This document shows, piece after piece, positions 26,901-34,395 of a stretch of 64,000 nucleotides of DNA (position 1 is the stretch's first letter; each line of letters opens with the position of its first letter). A program made the translations under genes and the position numbers. The stretch is from Bryobacter sp. GTDB taxonomy: Bacteria > Acidobacteriota > Terriglobia > Bryobacterales > Bryobacteraceae. The stretch is taken from the NCBI GenBank assembly GCA_022843625.1, contig JALHNH010000002.1, positions 124,001-188,000 on the forward strand, written 5' to 3'. The notes under the pieces were generated by a model. That model did not search any database. It saw only the letters and a list, made by a program, of their open reading frames with translations, and was not told where the DNA came from.

Positions 26901-27038
26901 TTTGCCGTTGCCGCCGTCTCCGCGATAGAGGAGGATGCGATTGTCTGTACGCTCGTGCAGGCGGGTGGCGAAGTGGTGGATGATTTCGTGCCGGTCTGTG
27001 AAGAGATCGAGCGCGCGGAAGCCTTCGTAGATGGCCAT
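23949..27038 (-). CDS. P-loop NTPase (STAND-like) with C-terminal TPR-like repeat array
   Basis: This is a 1029-residue protein. The N-terminal NTPase has Walker A GDGGNGKS (40-47), a Walker B-like IVLLFDTHEAFF and VVTIVAGRDYP. A winged-helix-like region follows (FSFVWPAPGNRYRIHDLVRR). From about residue 580 to the end lies a degenerate start and then nine full 48-residue repeats plus a partial one, each of the form AHNNLGxCQQRLGDLEASLS followed by a second helix pair ending LAPN. Such NTPase-TPR proteins act as signalling or conflict sensors in which the repeats bind a trigger. No effector domain is visible, so it may need a partner. No clear ribosome binding site precedes the ATG. Confidence 0.85.
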   Translation of the reverse strand: MAIYEGFRALDLFTDRHEIIHHFATRLHERTDNRILLYRGDGGNGKSLLLRYLKTNCCKVLPPEDWQLARTLTGQSFVEFFNNAPKATPIPVIDHDFAIAGMQVPHIALFELRRRLSGHNLRFPKFDYAAAVYLDKLKKPIRETFQLPAEEMDFINSMIDRLTESGKTAAIGKAILQSIGKYQKNSIDLWLKRRNLDEATIEQIQRMDPDRELLPILPQYLAEDLNTSLELDNAPPAIVLLFDTHEAFFGSGERGPHLSAEEERWFRVFLRNLNRKQVVTIVAGRDYPTHWTELARQQDGIPAKDLDSHLVGHLSEADSALFLERAGVPANLHAAITKFCSVQPGEAHPFYLGLAVDLIEAAAKAGESITPESFQTHDEDCTKTLLDRLLRYTGIEMRRAVEALSACRAFDREIYKHLAEPLDLPPPASFDRLIHFSFVWPAPGNRYRIHDLVRRLYREQKNPLQTQAHAKLESFYRQGDSIQAQAEALYHLSQQDPEKAMWQWIEALRESTDTSNHSSSRIFLDVRSEFPPASLHAMGAAWSWEGQHHLNLSNHNQARLSLRASADALKRATGQDPRNESAHGNLGLCQQRLGELEASLSQYQQATQSYLDAITSYGSAIALSPDDFCDHNNLGLCRQRLGELQASLSQWQEAKQSYSDAIASFGQALALAPNLVAARTNLGSCQQHLGDLEASLSQTQEAKASYSTAIASFGQALALAPNFVLVHNNFGACQHRLGDLEASLSQTKEAQASYSAAIASYGQALALAPNFVLAHNNLGGCQQSLGDLNASLGETQKAKASYSAAIASYGQALTLAPNLVMAHNNLGVCQQRLGDFEASLSQAQEAKASYFAAIAAYGQALTLAPNYVLAHNNLAFCQQRLGDLEASLSQTKEAQASYSAAISSYGQALILAPSFVQAHYNLGNCQIMLGDLQASVSQTQEAIASYSAAIASFGQALALAPNYVGAHNNLGICQVRSGNLKAKASKTQEAKASYSAAIASFQRVLEIAPKNPDAQDNIDECQAAIDRLH
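23952..25295 (-). repeat. Tandem 144-base repeats coding 48-residue TPR-like units
   Basis: Nine complete units and one 16-residue remnant follow in register. Units 3 to 8 are most alike at both the protein and DNA level: for example GGCGATGGCTGCGGAGTAG recurs exactly 144 bases apart near 24620 and 24764. The period is longer than the canonical 34 residues of TPR and nearer to extended kinesin-light-chain-type repeats. Confidence 0.85.
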
Positions 27039-27132
27039 TGCTGAGAGGGTAACAAAGTTGGTGGGGCGACTAAGTCAAGATGAGCCCCAAGCCAGTGGAT
27101 TTGCTCTGTCGAAATCAGAACGGTACGGTTCG

Positions 27133-27300
27133 GGGATATAGGTAACACATTAGCCCGACGACATGGGTGACAAAACAGGCTGGGGCGATCGTTAGGGGGT
27201 GGTGGCAAGGTTGGGTCGTTTGGAATCCCCACGCTTACGCATGTGCCGGAGTGTTCATGTCCCGCACCCCCGCACCCTTTGTTACCCATGTCCCGGAGTG
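27133..27300. mobile_element. Remnant with inverted IS-like ends
   Basis: GACATGGGTGACAAA (27160-27174) faces TTTGTTACCCATGTC (27278-27292), an inverted repeat with one mismatch. An outer, weaker copy (ATAGGTAACAC) precedes the left arm and GTTCATGTCCCGCACC lies inside the right arm. Ends with ATGGGTAAC motifs are common for IS481/IS3-type elements in these genomes. No transposase is present, so this is a solo-end remnant or a small non-autonomous element. Confidence 0.45.
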
Positions 27301-27338
27301 TTCACCCCCTGCCTTCTGCCGGACTTATTATAAGTAGG

Positions 27339-29837
27339 ATGAACGAGAAAAGAAGCCGGCGCGAATTCGTCCGATGGGTGAGCGTAGCAGCCATTGCCGG
27401 GGGAGTGAGTGAGGCTGCGGCAAGGCCGCTTCAGGTGAGCGGCATCTATCCGCACCTGAGTATGTTTAATTCTGATCCTAAGCGGGGCAGGCCGGAGCCG
27501 GAGTGTGGCATTGGAGCGGTGGTGCCATGGGCGGGTAAGTTATGGTGCATGACTTACACGTCGCATGCTCTGGGACGGGGATCGGACAAGTTGTATTCGG
27601 TCTCACCGGAGCTGGTGCTGGAAGAGCGGCCGGAAAGCGTGGGGGGGACGCACGCCTGCCGGATGATCCATCGCGAATCAAAACAACTTTTTATTGGGTG
27701 TTACGCGGTGGATGCGGCGGGGAAGGTGCGGGCGATTGTTCGCGAAGATTTGCCAGGGCGACTGACGGCGTTGGCCCGGCATAATTCCGATCCGGCCAAC
27801 AAGGTGTTGTATCTGGCGCAGGAGGGCGCGGTGTATGAGGTGGATGTTCATACGCTGCAAGTGCGTGAGTTGTTTAAGAAGCCATTGCCGGGCTGGCACT
27901 ATAAGGGGGCCTGGACGGCGCAGGGGCGCTTGTTTGTGAGCGCTAACGGGGAGGAGCCGGCGCCCTCGCCGTTCTGGAAAGTAGATTATTCCAGCGCGGC
28001 AACCAGGCAGATCACGGAGGAGTTGAGTTGGCAGTACCTGCAAGTGCCGCATCCGCCGCTCGCCGCGGCGCGAAGCAAAGGCCAGACGATGTGGGGCGGC
28101 CTTAGCGAAGATATCGGCAATCTGGGGGAATGGGATGGCAAGGCATGGCGTGTATTGTCACGGCGGCAGCATTTGGATATCAGTGGGCCAGGTGGCTTGA
28201 ATGGAGCAGGCGGGGACGAAGAGCCGGTTTGGGCGTTGGGTTGGGATTTGCGCTCGGCGTTTGTGAAGGTGCGCGATAAGGCCGGGGATTGGAGCGTGTA
28301 TCGCGTGCCAAAGGCCAGCTACAGCGCCGATGGCATCAATGGATCGAATACGGAATGGCCGCGGATCTGCGAGGTGGGAGCGGGAGAGCGGTTGATGTTC
28401 CTACACAATGGGCTCTTTGATTTTCCGGCTGGGTTCCGGAAGGGCCGAAGCGGTGGATTGCGGCAAATTGCCTCGACGCTGGTGACCGTGACCGACATGA
28501 CGTCGTGGCAGGGAGGGCTGGTTTTCAGCCAGCAGGCCACGTCGGTACATGGGCTTGCGCGGATGGTGCCTGGGCAGCCGCAATCGAACTTGCAGTTTTT
28601 GGGGCGGAATGAATTGCCAGCCTGGGGGCCAGCTGAGGGGCGTGGGGGCGTGTGGGTTGAGGACGCGGTGAAGGCAAATACACCGAGCGATCCTTTTTTG
28701 ATTGCAGGGTACCGGCATCGTTGTTTGCACCTGGAAAACCAAAGCGATGGGAGTGTTGGCTTTATGCTGGAGGCCGACGGGCGGGGCGATGAGCGGTGGA
28801 GGAGTGTCCGCCGGGTGGAGGTGCCTGCCAAGGGCACGCTATCGGTGCAGTTGCCTGAGGCGATGAAGGCGCAGTGGCTGCGGGTGAAGACGGACCGGGA
28901 TTGTGTCGCCACCGCGTTTTTTCATGTGGCATCTCCTCGCCAAGGTGTTGCAGGCGAGGGGCGCATTTTTGATGGGCTTGCGGCGGCGGGGGAGAAGCCG
29001 CGGCATAGTGGCATTGTGAGGGCTGGCTTTCCTACCAGGAATCTGCAGTTGCTGACAACGGATGGGCGCTACTTTGAGGTGAATGAGAAGCTGGAATTCC
29101 AGCCTGTGGAATCGCCGAAAGATGCTGCGCTTCTGAGGAATACTCACGCTTTGGAGAAGGAATGGCTTGAGGATGCTGCATCTGTGATGGTGCTGAATTA
29201 TGACGGGCAACGCTATCGATTGCCTAAGGGTGATGGGGCGCTGAGTGGAGCGGGCGAGTCGCGGGGTGTGCGGGAGTGTATCCAGGAACGGTATTTGGCG
29301 AACTTTCATGGGACTTTCTATGAAGTGCCGCGCGGAAAAGGCAACCGGCCGGATTACCAGCGGATGAAGGCTGTAGCGACGCATAACAGATGTATCTCTG
29401 ATTTCTGCACCTGGCGAGGAATGCTAGTGATGAGTGGGGTGAAAGCGAGTGCGGGCGGGGATGGCCATGTGTTCGGTGAAGCGGGCGCGAAGCTTTGGTT
29501 TGGGGCGATTGACGATCTTTGGAAGATGGGTAAACCGCGCGGCTCGGGCGGGCCGTGGAAGGATGCAGCAGTGCGGGCGGGCGATGTAAGTGAGCCTTAC
29601 CTGTTGGCGGGCTATGACGAAAAGACGCTTAGGCTTTCGCACGATGCCGGGCGGGCGATTCAGTTTCTTGTGGAAGTGGACTATTACGCCGATGGGCAAT
29701 GGCATCTTTACGAGAAGCTGAGCGTTGGGCCGGGAAAGCCTTTGGTGCATCCGTTTCCGGCGGGGTATGGTGCGCATTGGCTGCGGGTGCGCGCGAGTGA
29801 GGCGTGTACGGCTAGCGCTCAATTGGAGTTTGCCTAG
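27339..29837 (+). CDS. Exported hypothetical protein with Tat-type leader
   Basis: This is an 832-residue protein. The leader MNEKRSRREFVRWVSVAAIA has a twin-arginine pattern. The rest is rich in Trp, Gly and short beta-strand-like segments (HACRMIHRESKQLFIGCY, WGGLSEDIGNLGEWDGKAW, VLYLAQEGAVYEVDVHTLQV), suggesting one or more beta-propellers. I do not recognise the family. The long open frame continues 32 codons upstream into the IS-like remnant, but only the ATG at 27339 gives a proper leader. It stands alone on its strand, downstream of mobile-element debris. Confidence 0.75.
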   Translation: MNEKRSRREFVRWVSVAAIAGGVSEAAARPLQVSGIYPHLSMFNSDPKRGRPEPECGIGAVVPWAGKLWCMTYTSHALGRGSDKLYSVSPELVLEERPESVGGTHACRMIHRESKQLFIGCYAVDAAGKVRAIVREDLPGRLTALARHNSDPANKVLYLAQEGAVYEVDVHTLQVRELFKKPLPGWHYKGAWTAQGRLFVSANGEEPAPSPFWKVDYSSAATRQITEELSWQYLQVPHPPLAAARSKGQTMWGGLSEDIGNLGEWDGKAWRVLSRRQHLDISGPGGLNGAGGDEEPVWALGWDLRSAFVKVRDKAGDWSVYRVPKASYSADGINGSNTEWPRICEVGAGERLMFLHNGLFDFPAGFRKGRSGGLRQIASTLVTVTDMTSWQGGLVFSQQATSVHGLARMVPGQPQSNLQFLGRNELPAWGPAEGRGGVWVEDAVKANTPSDPFLIAGYRHRCLHLENQSDGSVGFMLEADGRGDERWRSVRRVEVPAKGTLSVQLPEAMKAQWLRVKTDRDCVATAFFHVASPRQGVAGEGRIFDGLAAAGEKPRHSGIVRAGFPTRNLQLLTTDGRYFEVNEKLEFQPVESPKDAALLRNTHALEKEWLEDAASVMVLNYDGQRYRLPKGDGALSGAGESRGVRECIQERYLANFHGTFYEVPRGKGNRPDYQRMKAVATHNRCISDFCTWRGMLVMSGVKASAGGDGHVFGEAGAKLWFGAIDDLWKMGKPRGSGGPWKDAAVRAGDVSEPYLLAGYDEKTLRLSHDAGRAIQFLVEVDYYADGQWHLYEKLSVGPGKPLVHPFPAGYGAHWLRVRASEACTASAQLEFA

Positions 29838-30147
29838 ACCTAAACTGTGCACGGAAATAGACACATACCCCCCCTTTGCAGGTCGGTTTTGCCGTGCTGG
29901 GTTTTTCAGACTTAGCACGTTAATTTTAGGGCGGGGCGGGCTGTCGGTGCACCGGGATCAACCGGCATGTTGTCAGAGGGGAACGAGCCCTACGGCACAA
30001 GAGAAGCGAATCCATTCTGGCATCGAGTCTTGCAGCGCTCAGCTTGAGTTGAGGGTTGCTCTCGAAGTTCGATATCAAAAAAACGGGTGCCGATCCTGCG
30101 GCTGCAGTTGGCAGGCAATAGCTTCGCCGAGCGGGAAATGGAAGCCG
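29838..30147. other. Intergenic stretch before RHS remnant
   Basis: No gene, hairpin or promoter stands out here. The segment separates the Tat-type hypothetical gene from the RHS remnant and may be derived from the same degraded insertion. Confidence 0.3.
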
Positions 30148-30630
30148 TATGAGATGGATGCGATTGGGCGGATGATGCTGGTGACGGAGACGCAGCTGGA
30201 GGCGGGACCTACTCCACCAGCGATGGCTACAACATGTTGGGGAAGTTTGGGAGCGTTTCGATGCCTCGGGATGGGGTGACGCAGACTCGCGCTTTTACTT
30301 ACGACACGACTACGCAGAGCCGGTTGTTGTCGGCTACCAATCCTGAGAATGGGACTGTGAGTTATACCTCCAATGCCGATGCCAAGACGGCTACGAAGAC
30401 CGATGCCAGGGGGTGGAATTGGATGTTGAATGCCTCAAATGTGGAGGTGCCATGTGCGGTGGCTGGCGGGTTTACCGATTCGTATTCTTACAATGCGGCG
30501 GGTCGGATTTTGTCGAAGAATCTGACGCTGACAAAATCTTCGAACGGTAATACAGGCTCGGCTTCACTGGCAGCTTCCTGGATCCATAACAATGAAGCCC
30601 AAGTTACGAATGTCACGTATCCGAATCGCT
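30148..30630 (+). pseudogene. RHS/YD-repeat protein fragment, frameshifted and truncated
   Basis: The first frame gives YEMDAIGRMMLVTETQLEAG. About base 30205 the reading shifts and continues GGTYSTSDGYNMLGKFGSVS, then FTYDTTTQSRLLSATNPENG and FTDSYSYNAAGRILSKNLTL, all typical of RHS/YD repeats. The similarity ends near VTYPNRF, where IS-end-like sequence begins. There is no signal peptide, shell or core domain, so this is a decayed internal piece of a large RHS gene. Confidence 0.75.
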
Positions 30631-30639
30631 TTAAAGGGT

Positions 30640-30715
30640 TGTTCCAAAGTCAACGTCAAGTGACGCATGGTTATGTGTCAACGCTCACATAAAACTGACC
30701 CCCAGGGCACGCCTT
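30640..30715. mobile_element. Possible IS21-type terminal sequence
   Basis: The segment reading CAAGTGACGCATGGTTATG followed by TGTCAACGCTCACA and then AACTGACCCCCAGG resembles the ends of IS21-family elements, which finish in CA. It abuts the broken end of the RHS fragment. No istA or istB is present in the window. Identification is from memory of such ends and is tentative. Confidence 0.35.
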
Positions 30716-30884
30716 CCAGCCTGCTTGCCCGCTTGGTGTAGAAATCCAATCCTTTGTTAGCCAGGTCGCTGGGTCAAAGCGTTAGCTAGGTGGCCGACCG
30801 AACACAGGGGCTAGCAGCTCGGGCAAGTGATCCAGCGTAGCCGAGGTCGTGATGTTGTCATCGACAAAGGCTTGAGAGGGAATT

Positions 30885-30923
30885 GGCTACCAGAAAAGAA
30901 TTGGGCTATTATTAGGCTACTAG
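30885..30923. promoter_or_regulatory. GGCTAYYAK-type repeats upstream of the Fic gene
   Basis: GGCTACCAG (30885-30893), GGCTATTAT (30904-30912) and GGCTACTAG (30915-30923) are three same-strand copies ending 13 bases before the Fic start codon. The last two are 11 bases apart, about one helical turn. They may be an operator; the Fic protein itself ends in a winged-helix-like domain that could bind them. Confidence 0.4.
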
Positions 30924-30936
30924 AGAACTGAACAAT

Positions 30937-31980
30937 TTGCTCACTCTTGACCCCAGCCGTCTGGCGATTGCAACGATTCCGATTGGAAGCGGTTGGTTTC
31001 TCGGTGCCTGCATGGAGGCGCGCGGCAAGCAGGACTTGTGGGTGAAGCAGAAGCCCGAGGTTTTGTCTGCGCTGAGAGAGCAAGCGATGATCCAGAGTAC
31101 TGAATCGTCTAACCGGATTGAGGGTGTGACGGTACAGGCGAATCGGCTCCGCCCGCTGGTTCTTGGGGGTGCAAAACCGCGCGATCGCTCGGAAGAAGAG
31201 CTGGCGGGGTATCGCAGGGCGCTGGACTGGATTTTCGGTCGTAAGGGAAGAGTCTCAATCACGCCGGAGGTGATCCGCCGCCTTCATTCTTTTGCCCAGG
31301 GTGGCCATTCCGGTGATGCGGGCGAATGGAAGCAGCGGGACAACGAGATTGCAGAGATTCTCCCGAACGGTGAGCGGCGGATTCGTTTCGTGCCGAGTGC
31401 CGCCCGGGACACGCCCAAGGTGATTGCCACTTTGTGCCAGCGCTATCAGGAGGCATGCGACGAAGAGCGTATTCCGCCATTGCTGATCGTCGCCACCTTT
31501 GTTTTCGACTTGCTCTGCATTCACCCGTTTCGGGACGGAAACGGCAGGGTCTCAAGACTCATAACGACGCTGCTGCTCAAGGAGCACGGATTTGAGGTTG
31601 TGAGGTATATCAGTCTGGAGAGACTGGTTGAAGAGCGGAAGGATGAATACTACAGCGTGCTGGGCACCTGTTCGGACGGGTGGCATGTGGGCAAGAATGA
31701 GATTGTTCCCTGGTGGAACTACTTTCTCGGAGTACTTCGCTCGGGATACCGGGAGTTCGAGCGCCAAGTCGAGACAACTGGCGCACGACCGGCCAAGAGT
31801 GAAGTTGCGCGCCGGACCGTGTTGGAGCAGGCAGGCCGATTTACCCTTGCGGATCTGGTGCAACAAGCCCCAGCCGCGAGCCCTCAGTTGATCAAGAAGG
31901 TTCTCGCGGAGTTGAAGCGCGAGGGGAAGATCCGGCTGACCGGAAGAGGGCGGGGGGCATGGTGGGAGCTTGCCAACTGA
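30937..31980 (+). CDS. Fic-family protein (class II type) with C-terminal winged helix
   Basis: This is a 347-residue Fic protein. The active-site loop HPFRDGNGRVSR is complete (His, Asp, Gly-Asn-Gly-Arg), so it should transfer AMP or another nucleotide group to protein hydroxyls. The N-terminal TESSNRIEGV matches the inhibitory (S/T)xxxE(G/N) helix, marking a self-inhibited class II form. The C-terminal 80 residues (LADLVQQAPAASPQLIKKVL) look like a winged helix. The only good start in frame is TTG, with no clear ribosome binding site; an in-frame TAG lies eight codons upstream. No antitoxin partner is adjacent, as expected for class II. Confidence 0.9.
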   Translation: MLTLDPSRLAIATIPIGSGWFLGACMEARGKQDLWVKQKPEVLSALREQAMIQSTESSNRIEGVTVQANRLRPLVLGGAKPRDRSEEELAGYRRALDWIFGRKGRVSITPEVIRRLHSFAQGGHSGDAGEWKQRDNEIAEILPNGERRIRFVPSAARDTPKVIATLCQRYQEACDEERIPPLLIVATFVFDLLCIHPFRDGNGRVSRLITTLLLKEHGFEVVRYISLERLVEERKDEYYSVLGTCSDGWHVGKNEIVPWWNYFLGVLRSGYREFERQVETTGARPAKSEVARRTVLEQAGRFTLADLVQQAPAASPQLIKKVLAELKREGKIRLTGRGRGAWWELAN

Positions 31981-32128
31981 AACAGGCTCCTGGAGGTTTT
32001 TGTTGGTTTGGATTGAGCATAGGCTTTAGCTAGTCGTTTAGCCATCACTCAGAGTTGTCCCCAGAGCAGCGGCAAATGGATCCTGATTCTGTTGGGATGT
32101 ACCGGGGCAAAGGGCCGACGACATTCTC

Positions 32129-33064
32129 TTACGCATCCACAACAATGCCCTTGCGTAGAGCCAGGTTTCGAGCTTCAAGTACCGCCTGGGCCACGCGGTC
32201 TCCTGCTGGATCGAGGGCAGGATCGATCGGCACGAACAATACAGTGCCTTCGCGGCGAGCAAGGACGCTATTGACAACTAGGGCCCTCATCAGCCAAATC
32301 GCCGCGCGCAGGCTAATGCACTTCACCCCCAGCCAGCCGAGGTATTCTGGACCGCTTGAGGGAAGGCCTGTTTTGCGCCGCAGCTCTTGAGCTACATGAT
32401 CGCGGAGAGCGCGAATCGTGGACTCGTTTTGGATCTCATTTGGAATGCCCGGCTGGAGGAGTGGTGCCATCGCTTCGGCCTTTTCAAACAGATCGGCAAT
32501 GGCCCGTTGCTGGCCTGGCCCGATGTGATCGACAAAATAGTGTGCGGTCTTGGCGACGGAGGTGACTACGTTTTTGATCTCCTTTTCCAGCCTGAAGTGC
32601 GGACCTGCCGGCAATTTCACAATCGTTTTGTCCGCGTGTGCTGAAATGTTCTCCATTGTGATCGCACGCGCCATCCAACTGGCCATGCCTGCGTCTGTGC
32701 AACTCAGATGGACCCATCCGGGATTTGGTGATTGGTGCACGGTAAGACCGCTGACCATGCGGATGCCACGGCATATTTCTTCAACTACTGTTTGGTATTG
32801 GTCAGGCTGAGACTCGATCTCAGTTAGATTGCCAGGCTCAAGAAGGGTGCCGCGGTGAGGCGGGCCGCCGGCCATGGCCAGATCGCAGAAAGTCCTCCAG
32901 ATTTCGTCCCAGGCGACCCGGCCTGAGGCGTCGAACTTCAATCCCGCAGAACCCATGGAAACTGGTTTGAGGTCTTCGTAGCACTCCTGGTACTCTTCGG
33001 GCAGGATCGTTCTTAGCTTGCTATCGAGGTCCTGGAGATCGGTATCGGTAGAGCCGTTGTTCAT
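32129..33064 (-). CDS. Hypothetical protein with internal duplication
   Basis: This is a 311-residue soluble protein, family not recognised. Residues about 116-177 (GWVHLSCTDAGMASWMARAI, KEIKNVVTSVAKTAHYF) and 243-303 (GWLGVKCISLRAAIWLMRAL, RVAQAVLEARNLA) align as two copies of one 60-residue unit. Each has a Cys, a Trp and an Arg-Ala pair at matching places. The N-terminal third holds AWDEIWRTFCDLAMAGGPPH. There is no signal peptide or membrane segment. It is a single gene between convergent Fic and the next minus-strand gene. GAGAG lies just upstream of the ATG. Confidence 0.75.
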   Translation of the reverse strand: MNNGSTDTDLQDLDSKLRTILPEEYQECYEDLKPVSMGSAGLKFDASGRVAWDEIWRTFCDLAMAGGPPHRGTLLEPGNLTEIESQPDQYQTVVEEICRGIRMVSGLTVHQSPNPGWVHLSCTDAGMASWMARAITMENISAHADKTIVKLPAGPHFRLEKEIKNVVTSVAKTAHYFVDHIGPGQQRAIADLFEKAEAMAPLLQPGIPNEIQNESTIRALRDHVAQELRRKTGLPSSGPEYLGWLGVKCISLRAAIWLMRALVVNSVLARREGTVLFVPIDPALDPAGDRVAQAVLEARNLALRKGIVVDA

Positions 33065-33181
33065 TTACTCTCGTGATCGTAGCGCGATTGTGGTGCTGGT
33101 GGCACAAGTCTGAAATGGGCCTGGATAAGGGCCGCCTTGCTTGCTGGCAGCCTCTATTCGCATTTATGGCCTGGGTTTGGA

Positions 33182-34042
33182 CTACTTCTTGCCCGTGATG
33201 ATGGTGCCGATCTGGCTTGTGCCGGTGAGTTGTTGGCCGTCGTTACTCAAGGTCAATATGTCTATGAATCTGCCGTGCTGCCAGTTGATGGTGACCTGGC
33301 AATCGTCGTTGATCTTCCAGACTCCAGGCCTTCCCTCGCGCGCATCCTTGTCCGCCAGAGTGACGGCTACATGGTCAGAAGTGAGTTTGACAAATCCAAC
33401 CTCTTCGAGCTTTCCGTTGCCCAGCGTTGTCGAGCAATTGTCGGTGGTCCACTGGTAGATCCCCACGGCATTTTCTACGCAGGGTGAAGGTTTGTTGGGC
33501 GCAGCGGGGTTGATACCAGCAAGCGAATTCACAGCGCTGGGATCTTTGCTGGCGGCGGATTTGGCCTGGAAGGAGAAAGCAACGGGACCATCGCTATTGC
33601 TGGCAACCAGAGCAGTTGCGTATTGTTTGAGCGCCGCATTCGCCGCCGGCAAAGTTTTCTTCCATCCAGTGTTTTTAGCCTTTACCGAAACCTCGAAAAT
33701 GTCATTGCTGGACTCGTTTGGAAGAGCAGGTTTAGCAAAAAGCTTTTCCTGCCCGGCCACAGCCTTTTGGGCATTCTCGATCGCCCCTCGCCCATCACTC
33801 ACTCTTGCACAAAGTCGCGAAAGCTCAAGCAGGATGATCACACGTTCGTGCTCGCCTGCTGCCTCACTTGCAGTCTTAGAGAGGGAATCGAGCAGCCGCA
33901 TACCGTTATCGAGCCAACGTCCTGCTTCTGAGACGTTCCCCATATTGATCCGGCTTCCACCGAGACGCCGCCAGGTTCTGGCCATTTCCAGGCGGTCGGC
34001 GCTGGTAGACTCTCCCTTGTCCACCTCCCTCCAGTCAGACAT
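33182..34042 (-). CDS. Hypothetical protein with helical repeat-like N-terminal half
   Basis: This is a protein of about 286 residues. The N-terminal half (ADRLEMARTWRRLGGSRINM, HERVIILLELSRLCARVSDG) is helical and resembles the TPR-like tails seen after acidobacterial Ser/Thr kinases. The C-terminal part is a small beta-rich domain (GIYQWTTDNCSTTLG, WKINDDCQVTINWQHG). No kinase domain precedes it, so it may be a detached tail or an independent protein. The chosen ATG is at 34042; an internal Met at 33985 is also possible. The frame extends further upstream, but that part has unnatural composition. A plus-strand ATG overlaps its start. Confidence 0.6.
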   Translation of the reverse strand: MSDWREVDKGESTSADRLEMARTWRRLGGSRINMGNVSEAGRWLDNGMRLLDSLSKTASEAAGEHERVIILLELSRLCARVSDGRGAIENAQKAVAGQEKLFAKPALPNESSNDIFEVSVKAKNTGWKKTLPAANAALKQYATALVASNSDGPVAFSFQAKSAASKDPSAVNSLAGINPAAPNKPSPCVENAVGIYQWTTDNCSTTLGNGKLEEVGFVKLTSDHVAVTLADKDAREGRPGVWKINDDCQVTINWQHGRFIDILTLSNDGQQLTGTSQIGTIITGKK

Positions 34043-34395
34043 GGACTTGATTGCCCTGATCCGGGAAATCCGGGAAGCGGACCCTACACTTTCCTTAGCC
34101 GAGGCTAAGGCGCAAGCAGAGCAGGCGATGCGAGAATCGAAGCCGCGGTGGGACGGTGAAGGAGTTTCCCGCGAAGTTAGAAGTTTTTGGGCAGGTGGCG
34201 GGAGACGATCCGATGTCCTGGTGAATCTATCTTGTCGCCTTTCGCTTTCGATTTGCTTAGCGCTATGCGGGGCAAGTCTGGACGAATCGCTACCACAAAG
34301 ACAAGAGCTTTTTGCCCACCAGGGTGGAAGGCTCTTGAAACAGCCAGGGGAAAAACCGTCAGCACCTGTGGGAGGTATTGAGAGGTTGTTATCAA
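34043..34395. other. Intergenic stretch with a possible small plus-strand ORF
   Basis: A plus-strand frame from an ATG at 34041 to 34406 starts MDLIALIREIREADPTLSLA, which looks helical and protein-like for about 55 residues, then becomes atypical. It has no ribosome binding site (the preceding bases are pyrimidine-rich) and its ATG overlaps the start of the minus-strand gene. I see no other feature here. Confidence 0.25.
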
